In this document: positions 48,165 through 55,842 of the stretch, piece by piece
How positions within the stretch are numbered: the stretch's first letter is position 1
Layout: every line of letters begins with the position of its first letter
DNA from: an uncultured Nesterenkonia sp.
Lineage (GTDB): Bacteria; Actinomycetota; Actinomycetes; Actinomycetales; Micrococcaceae
Assembly: GCA_946222885.1 (NCBI GenBank)
Contig: CAMIAK010000004.1
Coordinates: 62,001 to 126,000 of the forward strand
DNA length: 64,000 nucleotides
Direction of reading: 5' to 3'
Program-made: the position numbers and the translations under genes
Notes under the pieces: model-generated
What the model was told of the DNA's origin: nothing
Seen by the model: the letters and a program-made list of their open reading frames with translations, nothing else
Database searches by the model: none

Positions 48165-49007
48165 ATGGCGAACTACACCGCCGCAGACATCAAGGCACTG
48201 CGTGAGCGCACCGGTGCCGGCATGATGGACGTCAAGAAGGCTCTGGACGAGGCAGACGGCGATTTCGAGAAGGCCATCGAGGCCATCCGCATCAAGGGCC
48301 TCAAGGGCGCCGCGAAGCGTGAGGGCCGGTCGGCCGCCGAGGGCATCGTCCTGGCACAGGTCGTCGGCGGCACCAAGGGCTACCTGCTCGAGGTCAACGC
48401 AGAGACCGACTTCGTCGCGAAGTCCGACAAGTTCGTCGGCCTGGCCGAGAAGGTGCTCGAGGTCGCGGTCTCCAACGACCTCGACAACGTCGAGGCCCTG
48501 CTCGAGGCAGAGGTCGAGGGCAAGAAGGTCAGCGACTACGTGACCGAGGAGGGCGGCGCGGTGCTCGGCGAGAAGATCGTCGTCCGCCGTCTGGCCAAGG
48601 TCGAGGGCGCCTACGTGGACGCCTACCTGCACAAGACCTCCAAGGACCTGCCGGCCCAGGTCGGCGTGCTGTTCGCCGTGGACTCCGACTCCGAGGATGC
48701 GAAGACCGCAGCCCACGACGTCGCCGTCCACGCCGCAGCGATCGCTCCGTCCTACCTCACCCGTGAGGAGGTTCCCGAGCAGACCGTGGCTGACGAGCGC
48801 CGCATCGCCGAGGAGACCGCCCGCGCCGAGAACAAGCCGGAGCAGGCCCTCCCGAAGATCATCGAAGGCCGCACCAACGCGTACTTCAAGGAGCACGTGC
48901 TGGTCGACCAGCCCTTCGCCAAGGACCCCAAGCAGTCCGTGGCCAAGGTGCTCGAGGCCGCAGGAACCTCCGCGAAGGCCTTCGCACGCTTCCGCGTCGG
49001 TTCCTGA
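48165..49007 (+). CDS. tsf: translation elongation factor EF-Ts
   Basis: A 280-residue nucleotide exchange factor for EF-Tu. The N-terminal UBA-like domain has IKALRERTGAGMMDVKKALD, the core has VNAETDFVAKSDKFVGLAEK, and the C-terminal part has VLVDQPFAKDPKQSVAKVLE. AAAGGAAG lies 11 bases before the ATG. It is followed by a strong terminator at 49069-49107. Confidence 0.97.
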   Translation: MANYTAADIKALRERTGAGMMDVKKALDEADGDFEKAIEAIRIKGLKGAAKREGRSAAEGIVLAQVVGGTKGYLLEVNAETDFVAKSDKFVGLAEKVLEVAVSNDLDNVEALLEAEVEGKKVSDYVTEEGGAVLGEKIVVRRLAKVEGAYVDAYLHKTSKDLPAQVGVLFAVDSDSEDAKTAAHDVAVHAAAIAPSYLTREEVPEQTVADERRIAEETARAENKPEQALPKIIEGRTNAYFKEHVLVDQPFAKDPKQSVAKVLEAAGTSAKAFARFRVGS

Positions 49008-49038
49008 TCCCGGGAACCTGTTTCAGCCCCAGGGACGC

Positions 49039-49044
49039 TAGACT
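49039..49044 (+). promoter_or_regulatory. possible pyrH promoter -10 upstream of the tsf terminator
   Basis: TAGACT at 49039-49044 fits the -10 consensus. No convincing -35 is visible 17 bp upstream. A transcript from here would run through the terminator hairpin at 49069-49107 before reaching pyrH. Confidence 0.35.
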
Positions 49045-49068
49045 GGGTCCCGACGCCTGAACGACGAC

Positions 49069-49107
49069 AAAGGGGGTGGCCACTTTCCGAAGTGGTCACC
49101 CCCTTTT
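49069..49107 (+). terminator. intrinsic terminator between tsf and pyrH
   Basis: AAAGGGGGTGGCCACTT, loop TCCG, and its complement (one G-U) ending in four T residues: a 17-bp stem 61 bp after the tsf stop and 37 bp before the pyrH start. Confidence 0.88.
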
Positions 49108-49144
49108 CGTATGCCACCACCGACCTCCTGAGGAGCCCCGCCCC

Positions 49145-49867
49145 ATGTCTGTCGAACCCGCACCCTGCCGCCGCCGTGTCCTGCTGAAGCTCTCCGGAGA
49201 GGTCTTCGGGGGCGGGCACGTCGGCGTCGACCCTGCCACAGTGCGGGGGATCGCCGAGCAGATCGCCGCTGTCCGGGGCCAGGTGGAGGTCAGCGTCGTC
49301 GTCGGCGGCGGGAACTTCTTCCGCGGGGCGGAGCTCTCCCGCGCCGGGATGGACCGCGCCCGGGCCGACTACATCGGCATGCTCGGCACCGTGATGAATG
49401 CCCTGGCCCTGCAGGACTTCCTGGAGCAGTGCGGCCAGCCGACCCGCGTGCAGAGCGCGATCACCATGGGCCAGGTGGCCGAGTCCTACATCCCGCTGCG
49501 CGCTGTCCGCCACATGGAGAAGGACCGGGTGGTGGTCTTCGGCGCCGGCGCCGGGATGCCCTACTTCTCCACCGATACGGTCTGCGCCCAGCGCGCCCTG
49601 GAGACCGGTGCGGACATGGTCCTGATGGCCAAGTCCGGGGTCGACGGCGTCTACACCGCAGACCCGAAGGCCGACCCCACCGCCGAGAAGCTCGAGCAGC
49701 TCACCTACACCGAGGCGCTGCGCAAGGACATCCGCGTGATGGACCAGACCGCCATGACCATGTGCAACGACAACAGCCTCTCCATGCGGGTGTTCGGCAT
49801 GGAGTGCGAGGGCAACATCACCCGCGCCCTGCTCGGCGAGGAGATCGGCACCCTGGTCACTCCCTGA
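49145..49867 (+). CDS. pyrH: UMP kinase
   Basis: A 240-residue bacterial UMP kinase (amino-acid-kinase fold) making UDP from UMP; usually activated by GTP and inhibited by UTP. Motifs are RRVLLKLSGEVFGGG, VVVGGGNFFRGAEL, MLGTVMNALALQDFLEQCG, GAGAGMPYFSTDTVCAQRAL and MAKSGVDGVYTADPKADPTA. Start: ATG 49145 with GAGGAG 10-15 bases upstream; the frame is open through the terminator upstream, but that part is not coding. It is followed by frr after 97 bp. Confidence 0.96.
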   Translation: MSVEPAPCRRRVLLKLSGEVFGGGHVGVDPATVRGIAEQIAAVRGQVEVSVVVGGGNFFRGAELSRAGMDRARADYIGMLGTVMNALALQDFLEQCGQPTRVQSAITMGQVAESYIPLRAVRHMEKDRVVVFGAGAGMPYFSTDTVCAQRALETGADMVLMAKSGVDGVYTADPKADPTAEKLEQLTYTEALRKDIRVMDQTAMTMCNDNSLSMRVFGMECEGNITRALLGEEIGTLVTP

Positions 49868-49922
49868 GGTGGCCCGCACAGGCAAGGGTGCCTGCACGGG
49901 CCCCTGATCTCCCGCCTGCAAG

Positions 49923-49928
49923 TAGACT
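49923..49928 (+). promoter_or_regulatory. -10 box upstream of frr
   Basis: TAGACT at 49923-49928, 37 bp before the frr GTG, allowing a separate frr-cdsA transcript with a short leader carrying AAGGAG. Confidence 0.45.
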
Positions 49929-49964
49929 CTCTTCTGACATTCCGAAGCTCCCAAGGAGACCCAC

Positions 49965-50522
49965 GTGATTGACGAGACCCTGTCCGAGGCAAAAGACCTG
50001 ATGGAGCGCGCCGTCGAGGCCACCTCCGAAGATTTCGGGACGGTGCGCACCGGCCGCGCCAACCCCGCCCTCTACTCCAAGGTCCTGGTGGACTACTACG
50101 GCTCCCCGACGCCGCTGCAGCAGCTGGCCTCCTTCGCCACCCCGGACGCCCGGACCATCCTCATCGCCCCCTACGACGTCTCCGCCATGCGGGACATCGA
50201 GAAGGCGCTCTCCGACTCCGAGATCGGCGCCAACCCCTCCAACGACGGCAAGCAGATCCGCATCACCATGCCGGAGCTGACCGAGGAGCGCCGCAAGGAG
50301 TACGTGAAGCTGGTCAAGGGCAAGGGGGAGGACCACAAGGTCTCCGTCCGCAACGCCCGCCGCAAGGCCAAGGAGGCCATCGAGAAGGCCGTCAAGGACG
50401 GCGAGGTCGGTGAGGACGACGGCGACCGCGGGACCAAGGAGCTGGAGTCGCTGACCAAGACCTACGTCGAGAAGATCGACGAGATGATCAAGCGCAAGGA
50501 AGCCGAGCTCCTCGAGGTCTGA
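49965..50522 (+). CDS. frr: ribosome recycling factor
   Basis: A 185-residue RRF that splits post-termination ribosomes together with EF-G. Family segments are MERAVEATSEDFGTVRTGRA, VDYYGSPTPLQQLASFATPD, PELTEERRKEYVKLVKGKGE and the C-terminal LTKTYVEKIDEMIKRKEAEL. GTG start at 49965 with AAGGAG six to seven bases upstream. cdsA begins five bases after its stop. Confidence 0.97.
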   Translation: MIDETLSEAKDLMERAVEATSEDFGTVRTGRANPALYSKVLVDYYGSPTPLQQLASFATPDARTILIAPYDVSAMRDIEKALSDSEIGANPSNDGKQIRITMPELTEERRKEYVKLVKGKGEDHKVSVRNARRKAKEAIEKAVKDGEVGEDDGDRGTKELESLTKTYVEKIDEMIKRKEAELLEV

Positions 50523-50527
50523 TCCCG

Positions 50528-51466
50528 GTGACCACTGACGAGCAGGAGGCCGCTCCGAAGAAGGAGCGCACCCCCAAGGCCGGGCGCGACCTCCCCGCAG
50601 CGATCACCACCGGCGTGATCCTGCTGGTGCCGGCGGTGCTGGGGCTCATCTTCTTCGATCTGCTGCTGATCGTCGTCGCCGTGGTGCTGCTGTGCCTGGG
50701 CGTCTGGGAGGTCGCCCGCGCCCTGGAGAGCCACGAGGCGGCACAGGCCCGCAGGCCGGGGGAGCAGCGGCGGCTGCGGCTGCCCAAGACCCCGCTGTTC
50801 CTGGGTGCGGCGGCCATGCCGCTGGCCGCCTACTTCGGCGGGGTGGAGGCGCTGACCCTGGCACTGATGGTCACCTGCGTGGCGATCGTCGTCTTCGCCG
50901 CGGTCTACCGGATCAAGGATCCGGGCCCCTCCATCATGGCCTCGGTCTTCGTGGCCTGCTGGGTGCCCTTCCTGATCTCCTTCGCCGTCCTGCTGCTGGA
51001 GACCGGTCCGGAGGAGGGGCTCTTCGGCATCGCGGAGGGCAACTGGCGCCTGGTGGTCGTGGTGCTGCTGGTGGTCGCCAACGACACCTTCGGCTATATC
51101 GTGGGCGTGCTCTTCGGCAAGCACCCGATGGCTCCGAAGGTCAGCCCCAAGAAGTCCTGGGAGGGCTTCTCCGGCTCCATGGCCGGAGCGGTCGGCGTCG
51201 GGATGCTGACCTCTTGGCTGATCTTCGGCGAGGCGCTCTACATCGGGGCCGCCCTCGGCGTCGCCGTGGTGATCGCCGCGACCGCCGGGGACTTCTCGGA
51301 GTCGATGGTCAAGCGTGAGCTGGGGCTCAAGGACATGTCCAACGTGCTGCCCGGCCACGGCGGGGCCATGGACCGGCTGGACTCCCTGGTGTTCGCGATG
51401 CCGGCGGCCTACTTTGTGATCGTGGCGTTGACCCCTGAATCCGGGGGAGTTCCTTTAGGGTTGTAG
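50528..51466 (+). CDS. cdsA: phosphatidate cytidylyltransferase
   Basis: A 312-residue membrane enzyme making CDP-diacylglycerol, the precursor of all phosphoglycerolipids and of the substrate of the phosphatidyltransferase at 39.9 kb. It has about eight helices after a hydrophilic N-terminus. The diagnostic C-terminal signature is SMVKRELGLKDMSNVLPGHG, then GAMDRLDSLVFAMPAAY. GTG start. In most actinobacteria rlmN and dxr follow; here a block of unrelated genes of about 6.4 kb separates cdsA from dxr. Confidence 0.96.
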   Translation: MTTDEQEAAPKKERTPKAGRDLPAAITTGVILLVPAVLGLIFFDLLLIVVAVVLLCLGVWEVARALESHEAAQARRPGEQRRLRLPKTPLFLGAAAMPLAAYFGGVEALTLALMVTCVAIVVFAAVYRIKDPGPSIMASVFVACWVPFLISFAVLLLETGPEEGLFGIAEGNWRLVVVVLLVVANDTFGYIVGVLFGKHPMAPKVSPKKSWEGFSGSMAGAVGVGMLTSWLIFGEALYIGAALGVAVVIAATAGDFSESMVKRELGLKDMSNVLPGHGGAMDRLDSLVFAMPAAYFVIVALTPESGGVPLGL

Positions 51467-51468
51467 AC

Positions 51469-52029
51469 ATGGCCCACAATGACACCGCACTGTTCTCCCT
51501 GCTCCCTGCGCAGGAGCAGGGCTACAACCGGGACGAGGTCGACGAGTTCATGTCGCGCGCCCGCGCGGCATACGACTCCGGTGACGGCATGCCCCTGGCC
51601 GAGATCCGCGACGCAAGCTTCTCCATGAGCTCCGGCGGCTACGACCCGGCCGAGGTGGACGCGGCCCTGGACCGCCTGGAGGATGCCTTCGCCGGGGCCG
51701 AGCGGGACCGCTATATCGAGGAGCACGGCGAGGACGCCTGGTACGAGCTGCTCGCCGAACGGGCCGTCCCGCTGCGCGGCCGCCTGGAACGGCCCGACGG
51801 CAAGCGCTTCCGCGAGCCCGCCCACTCCTCTGCGCTGGGCTACCGCAAGGAGCAGGTGGACGAGCTCTGCCGGCAGCTGGAGCAGTACCTGGACGGCGAG
51901 AACCCGATGAGCGTGGACGAGATCCGCACCATCACCTTCGCGGGGGCCCACGGCTCCAGCGGCTACGACGAGGCCCAGGTGGACGCCTTCCTGGACAAGA
52001 TGACCGAGATCATGGCCTCCGTCGGCTGA
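51469..52029 (+). CDS. DivIVA-like repeat protein
   Basis: A 186-residue soluble acidic protein with four copies of a DivIVA-type motif: GYNRDEVDEFM (about 18-28), GYDPAEVDAAL (about 55-65), GYRKEQVDELC (about 124-134) and GYDEAQVDAFL (about 164-174). Each is followed by a short helix. In DivIVA/Wag31 a single GY-x3-EVD-x-F motif begins the membrane-binding domain and a long coiled coil follows; here the motif is reused and no long coiled coil is present. It may bind the membrane or a partner multivalently, perhaps in cell-pole or division work, which is inference. It begins 3 bp after cdsA. Confidence 0.72.
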   Translation: MAHNDTALFSLLPAQEQGYNRDEVDEFMSRARAAYDSGDGMPLAEIRDASFSMSSGGYDPAEVDAALDRLEDAFAGAERDRYIEEHGEDAWYELLAERAVPLRGRLERPDGKRFREPAHSSALGYRKEQVDELCRQLEQYLDGENPMSVDEIRTITFAGAHGSSGYDEAQVDAFLDKMTEIMASVG

Positions 52030-52035
52030 TCAGCC

Positions 52036-53715
52036 TCAGCTTCCCGGTGCGAACAGCTGCACCGCGTTGGTGAAGGTGTAGACCAGGCCGAAGAGCATCG
52101 GCAGGGCCACGATCACCCACGCCGCCGGGATCGGGATCCCCGGGGTGCCGGCCGGCTCCGTGACGGAGCCCGCAGCCGTCTCCTGCCCCGCGGGGGCCGC
52201 GCCGCCGGCAGCGGTGGCCGGGGCATGGGACTCCTCATGCCAGCTGTTGCTGACCGGACGCACCATCAGGTTGGTCAGGAAGCCGACCGTGAGCAGACCC
52301 GCCATGATGAACAGGGCCGGCTGATAGTCGGCAGCGGTGAGATCGACCCCGGGCGAACCTTCGGCGGAGTCCAGGGTGATGTTCACGATGGCCGGGCCCG
52401 CGATGCCGGCCGCGGACCAGGCGGTCAGCAGCCGGCCGTGGATCGCCCCCACCTGCAGGGTCCCGAAGAGGTCACGCAGGTAGGCGGGGATCGTGGCGAA
52501 GCCGCCGCCGTAGAAGGACAGGATGATGCCGGCCAGGATGATGAACGCGGCCATGTTCGTGTCGCCGAACAGGCCCAGCGAGAGGTAGAGCGCCGCGCCC
52601 AGGCCCAGATAGATCATGTAGATCGGCTTGCGGCCGATCTTGTCCGAGGTGGAGGCCCAGACGAACCGCCCCAGCGTGTTGGTCAGCGAGAGGTAGCCCA
52701 CGAAGCCGGCCGCCGCCACAGCTGCCACCTCCGGGTGGGCGAAGGTCTCACCGGACTCGTCGCGGAAGAAGTCCTGCACGAAGTTGGCCGCCTGCGGCAG
52801 CAGCCCGACGGCAGCGGTGACATTGGTGAACAGCACCACCCACAGCAGCCAGAACTGAGGGGTGCGCAGGGCGTTGTTGGCGGTGACGTTGCCGGCCGAG
52901 ACCATCTTGGCGGACTTCTTCGCCACAGGGTCGTAGCCCTCGGGCTTCCAATCCGGTGCGGGGACCCGGATGATCCAGGCGGCGAAGAGCATCATCGGGG
53001 TGTAGATGACGGCCAGGGTCAGGAAGAGGTACCCGACGGCGGCGCCCTCGCCGGCGCCCATGCGGTCGAAGACGCCGAGCATCATGGTGGAGAACGGGGC
53101 GGCGATCATCGCACCCACGCCGAAGCCCATGATGGCCATGCCGGTGCCCAGTCCCGGGCGGTCCGGGAACCATTTCATGAGTGTGGAGACCGGGGCGATG
53201 TAGCCGATGCCCAGGCCGATCCCGCCGAGCACGCCGTAGCCCAGCCCCACCAGCCAGAGCTGCTGGGTGAAGATGCCCACTGAGCCGACCACGAACCCGG
53301 TGATCCAGAAGGTCGTGCAGGCCAGCATGGCCATCCGGGAACCGCGGAAGTCCACCCATTTGCCGAACAGCGCCGCAGAGAGCCCCATCAGCACGATGGA
53401 CAGCGAGAAGGCGAAGAACGCCACGGCGGTCTGGGCGGGGTGGTCGCCGCCGAAGATGGGGCCCAGCAGCTGCCCGAAGATTCCCACCAGGGGGTCATCG
53501 GCGAAGTGCCCGGCCAGTCGGGACTGGTAGACCGAGGTGCCGTAGACCTGCCCGATGCACATATGGATCGCCAGGGCCGCCGGAGGGATCAGCCAGCGGT
53601 TGAATCCCGGGCGCGCGATGATCCTGTGGTACGAGGGGGCGCGGACGTCGGCGGGCGCCGGAGCGGCCTTCGTCTGCCGGCCCTCGGTGGCTGTGGCGGT
53701 GGTCTGACCAGTCAT
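52036..53715 (-). CDS. OFA-family MFS transporter (oxalate/formate antiporter-like)
   Basis: A 559-residue major facilitator with 12 helices and hydrophilic ends. The family features are FNRWLIPPAALAIHMCIGQV (helix 1 of OFA proteins), FGKWVDFRGSRMAMLACTTF, GIGLGIGYIAPVSTLMKWFP and NTLGRFVWASTSDKIGRKPI. The loop between helices 4 and 7 is longer than in the model oxalate transporter OxlT. It probably exchanges small carboxylates; the specificity is unknown. Start: ATG 53715 behind AAAGG. It is convergent with the DivIVA-like gene (6-bp gap) and divergent from the LytS-type kinase. Confidence 0.87.
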   Translation of the reverse strand: MTGQTTATATEGRQTKAAPAPADVRAPSYHRIIARPGFNRWLIPPAALAIHMCIGQVYGTSVYQSRLAGHFADDPLVGIFGQLLGPIFGGDHPAQTAVAFFAFSLSIVLMGLSAALFGKWVDFRGSRMAMLACTTFWITGFVVGSVGIFTQQLWLVGLGYGVLGGIGLGIGYIAPVSTLMKWFPDRPGLGTGMAIMGFGVGAMIAAPFSTMMLGVFDRMGAGEGAAVGYLFLTLAVIYTPMMLFAAWIIRVPAPDWKPEGYDPVAKKSAKMVSAGNVTANNALRTPQFWLLWVVLFTNVTAAVGLLPQAANFVQDFFRDESGETFAHPEVAAVAAAGFVGYLSLTNTLGRFVWASTSDKIGRKPIYMIYLGLGAALYLSLGLFGDTNMAAFIILAGIILSFYGGGFATIPAYLRDLFGTLQVGAIHGRLLTAWSAAGIAGPAIVNITLDSAEGSPGVDLTAADYQPALFIMAGLLTVGFLTNLMVRPVSNSWHEESHAPATAAGGAAPAGQETAAGSVTEPAGTPGIPIPAAWVIVALPMLFGLVYTFTNAVQLFAPGS

Positions 53716-53867
53716 CAGCTGCCTTTCTTCGGGTCGTCTCGGCACAGGACATCAGGCCCTGCCGTTGTGACTCAGAACACAATGGCATGAGGTGCCCGCT
53801 GATCGCGCCGCAGATACGACGAGCGGCGCCGACCCTGCGCCCAGCGGTCGGCCCCGCCGGGAGTCCC

Positions 53868-53873
53868 TACACT
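53868..53873 (+). promoter_or_regulatory. -10 box of the LytS-type kinase operon
   Basis: TACACT seven bases (AGGAGAC) before the GTG at 53881. The AGGAG lies too near the GTG for an optimal Shine-Dalgarno, so a leaderless start is favoured. Confidence 0.5.
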
Positions 53874-53880
53874 AGGAGAC

Positions 53881-54693
53881 GTGGAGCAGATGAGCGCGAC
53901 GACGGCGATCCTGGTGGTGATCATCGCCGTGCTGACCGTGCTCGTCCTCTCCGTGGCCGCGCGGGGCCGCCAGGCGGCTGCTGCGGGGACCGCCGCCGAG
54001 CCGGCCGCACCTGAGACGGGGGCTGCCGGCGCCGTGGACTACCGCGAGCTCGCCGAGCACACCCGGCAGCAGCTGGTGGAGGCGGAGCTGCGCACTCTGC
54101 GGGCGCAGATCTCTCCGCACTTCATCTACAACAGCCTCAATGCCATCGCCGCAACCATCCCGGCCGATCCGGTCCGTGCCCGCGAGCTGGTCATCGACTT
54201 CGCGGACTTCACCCGGTACAGCCTGCGGGCCGAAGGCGACTTCACCAGCCTGGAGGAGGAGCTGAGCGCCGTCGAGCGCTATGTGCTGCTGGAGAAGGCA
54301 CGCTTCGAGGACCGCGTGGAGGTGACCCTGGAGATCGCCCCGGAGGTGCTCAGCCTGCGGATCCCCTTCCTCTCCGTGCAGCCCCTGGTGGAGAACGCGG
54401 TGCGCCACGGCGCGGACTCCGCCTCCGGCCAGGCCCGCGTGCGGCTGACCGCCCAGGAGGAGGGCACCCATGCGGTGATCAGGGTGGAGGACGAGGGGCC
54501 GGGTGCTGATCCCGCACATCTGGAGAGGGTGCTCGCGGGGGCTGAGGGCAGCTCGCACATCGGCCTGCGCAATGTGGACCTGCGCCTGCGCCAGGCCTAC
54601 GGGGGAGAGAATGGGCTGCGGATCGAGACGGCCCCCGGCGCGGGGATGCGCGTCTCCATCCGGGTGCCGAAATTCCAGCAGGAGAGGAGCTGA
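53881..54693 (+). CDS. LytS-type sensor histidine kinase
   Basis: A 270-residue kinase with a single N-terminal membrane helix (about 8-27) and no separate sensor domain. The His_kinase domain has RAQISPHFIYNSLNAIAATI (phospho-His 80), and the HATPase part has LSVQPLVENAVRHGADSASG and SHIGLRNVDLRLRQAYG. Such short kinases usually sense through the membrane or an associated transporter. The LytTR regulator follows after 4 bp and an SSS-family symporter two genes later, so sensing of carboxylate transport is a reasonable guess. Confidence 0.88.
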   Translation: MEQMSATTAILVVIIAVLTVLVLSVAARGRQAAAAGTAAEPAAPETGAAGAVDYRELAEHTRQQLVEAELRTLRAQISPHFIYNSLNAIAATIPADPVRARELVIDFADFTRYSLRAEGDFTSLEEELSAVERYVLLEKARFEDRVEVTLEIAPEVLSLRIPFLSVQPLVENAVRHGADSASGQARVRLTAQEEGTHAVIRVEDEGPGADPAHLERVLAGAEGSSHIGLRNVDLRLRQAYGGENGLRIETAPGAGMRVSIRVPKFQQERS

Positions 54694-54697
54694 GCCG

Positions 54698-55474
54698 GTG
54701 CAGAACCGTCCGATGGAGGTCCTGGTGGTCGACGACGAGCCGCCGGCCCTCGCCCAGATGGAGTGGCTGCTCGGCAGCGAACCCCAGGCCGGCCGCGTGC
54801 ACACCGCCGGCAACGCCGCCCAGGCCAAGCATGTGCTGGACACCGAGCCCGTGGACGTCATCCTGCTGGACATCCACATGCCCGGCCAGAGCGGCATGGA
54901 CCTCGCCCGGGAGCTGCACGCCCGCAGCGCCGGCCGGGCCGAGGACGACGACGCCGGCCCGCAGATCATCTTCATCACAGCAGACGCCCAGCCCGCAGTG
55001 GAGGCCTTCGAGCTGCAGGCCAGGGACTACCTGCTCAAGCCCGTCCGGAAGAGCAGGCTGGCCGAGGCGCTGCGGCGCGCCGTCGAGAACCTGGCCCCGG
55101 CCGAGGAGAGCCGGCCCGAGGGGCGGCAGCGGGTCTCCGTGCTGCAGGGCGACACCACCGTGCTGCTGGAGATCGCCTCCATCCGCTGGGTCCAGGCCCA
55201 GGGCGACTACGCCCGGCTCTACACCGAAGGGAGCTCCTACCTGCTGCGCATCCCGCTGGCCGAGCTGGAGGAGCAGTGGCAGGCCCACGGCTTCGTCCGG
55301 GTGCACCGCTCCCATGTGGTCAACCTCAGCCACGTCCGCAAGGTGGTGAACCGGCAGGGCCGGATGACCATCCAGCTGCCCGACGCCGAGCTGCCGGTCA
55401 GCCGCCGTCTGATGCCGCATGTGCGGGAACGCCTGGAGGCCCACCGGCTCCGCGCCGGGCGGACGGCCCGGTGA
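54698..55474 (+). CDS. LytTR-family response regulator
   Basis: A 258-residue regulator. The receiver domain (1-125) has VVDDEPPALAQMEWLL, the phospho-acceptor Asp in VDVILLDIHMPGQSG (about D58), IIFITADAQPAVEAFELQAR and YLLKPVRKSRLAEAL. The LytTR DNA-binding domain (about 145-250) has SIRWVQAQGDYARLYTEGSS and FVRVHRSHVVNLSHVRKVV. GTG 54698 has AGGAG about eight to ten bases upstream; an ATG at 54713 is also in frame. It probably activates the downstream symporter. Confidence 0.9.
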   Translation: MQNRPMEVLVVDDEPPALAQMEWLLGSEPQAGRVHTAGNAAQAKHVLDTEPVDVILLDIHMPGQSGMDLARELHARSAGRAEDDDAGPQIIFITADAQPAVEAFELQARDYLLKPVRKSRLAEALRRAVENLAPAEESRPEGRQRVSVLQGDTTVLLEIASIRWVQAQGDYARLYTEGSSYLLRIPLAELEEQWQAHGFVRVHRSHVVNLSHVRKVVNRQGRMTIQLPDAELPVSRRLMPHVRERLEAHRLRAGRTAR

Positions 55475-55491
55475 GCGGGGCAGGAGGCGGC

Positions 55492-55842
55492 ATGAGCGCT
55501 GAGCGCAGACCCGTCCGCGGGCCGCAGAACCCGCCCACCGCGGAGGAGGCCCTGCTGGACCCCCGCCGGGGCTTCCTCCGCGCCGGACCGGGGCAGCAGC
55601 CGGACCCGCGGGTGGCCGCTCTGATCTCGGCGAAGCTGCGGCTGGCCCTGCGCATCGGCGTCGGGTTCTTCGTCATGCTGGTGGTGGTCTATCTGGGACT
55701 GGAGCTCAGCACCGACGGCGGCCCTCTGGCCTGGCTGGTGCCGGGGCTGGTGATCTACCCGCTGATCATCGCCGCCGGATGGTTCTATCTGCGCCGCATC
55801 CTCGCCTATGACCGCGCCTACCGTCAGGAGCGGGATGCCTGA
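55492..55842 (+). CDS. DUF485-like small membrane partner of a carboxylate symporter
   Basis: A 116-residue protein with a hydrophilic N-terminal half (1-50) and two membrane helices (about 58-78 and 84-106), then LRRILAYDRAYRQERDA. Size, topology and its place directly before an SSS symporter match the YjcH/DUF485 proteins that accompany acetate permease ActP, although the sequence similarity is modest. AGGAGG lies just before the ATG at 55492; a GTG at 55471 overlapping the regulator stop is an alternative. It overlaps the symporter start by 8 bp. Confidence 0.68.
   Translation: MSAERRPVRGPQNPPTAEEALLDPRRGFLRAGPGQQPDPRVAALISAKLRLALRIGVGFFVMLVVVYLGLELSTDGGPLAWLVPGLVIYPLIIAAGWFYLRRILAYDRAYRQERDA

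Noticed and set aside
54763..55491. Long plus-strand frame running through the LytTR regulator into the DUF485-like gene
   Set aside because: The upstream part is out of frame with the regulator and is arginine/proline/alanine-rich; only the 3' end from 55492 has two helices and a Shine-Dalgarno.
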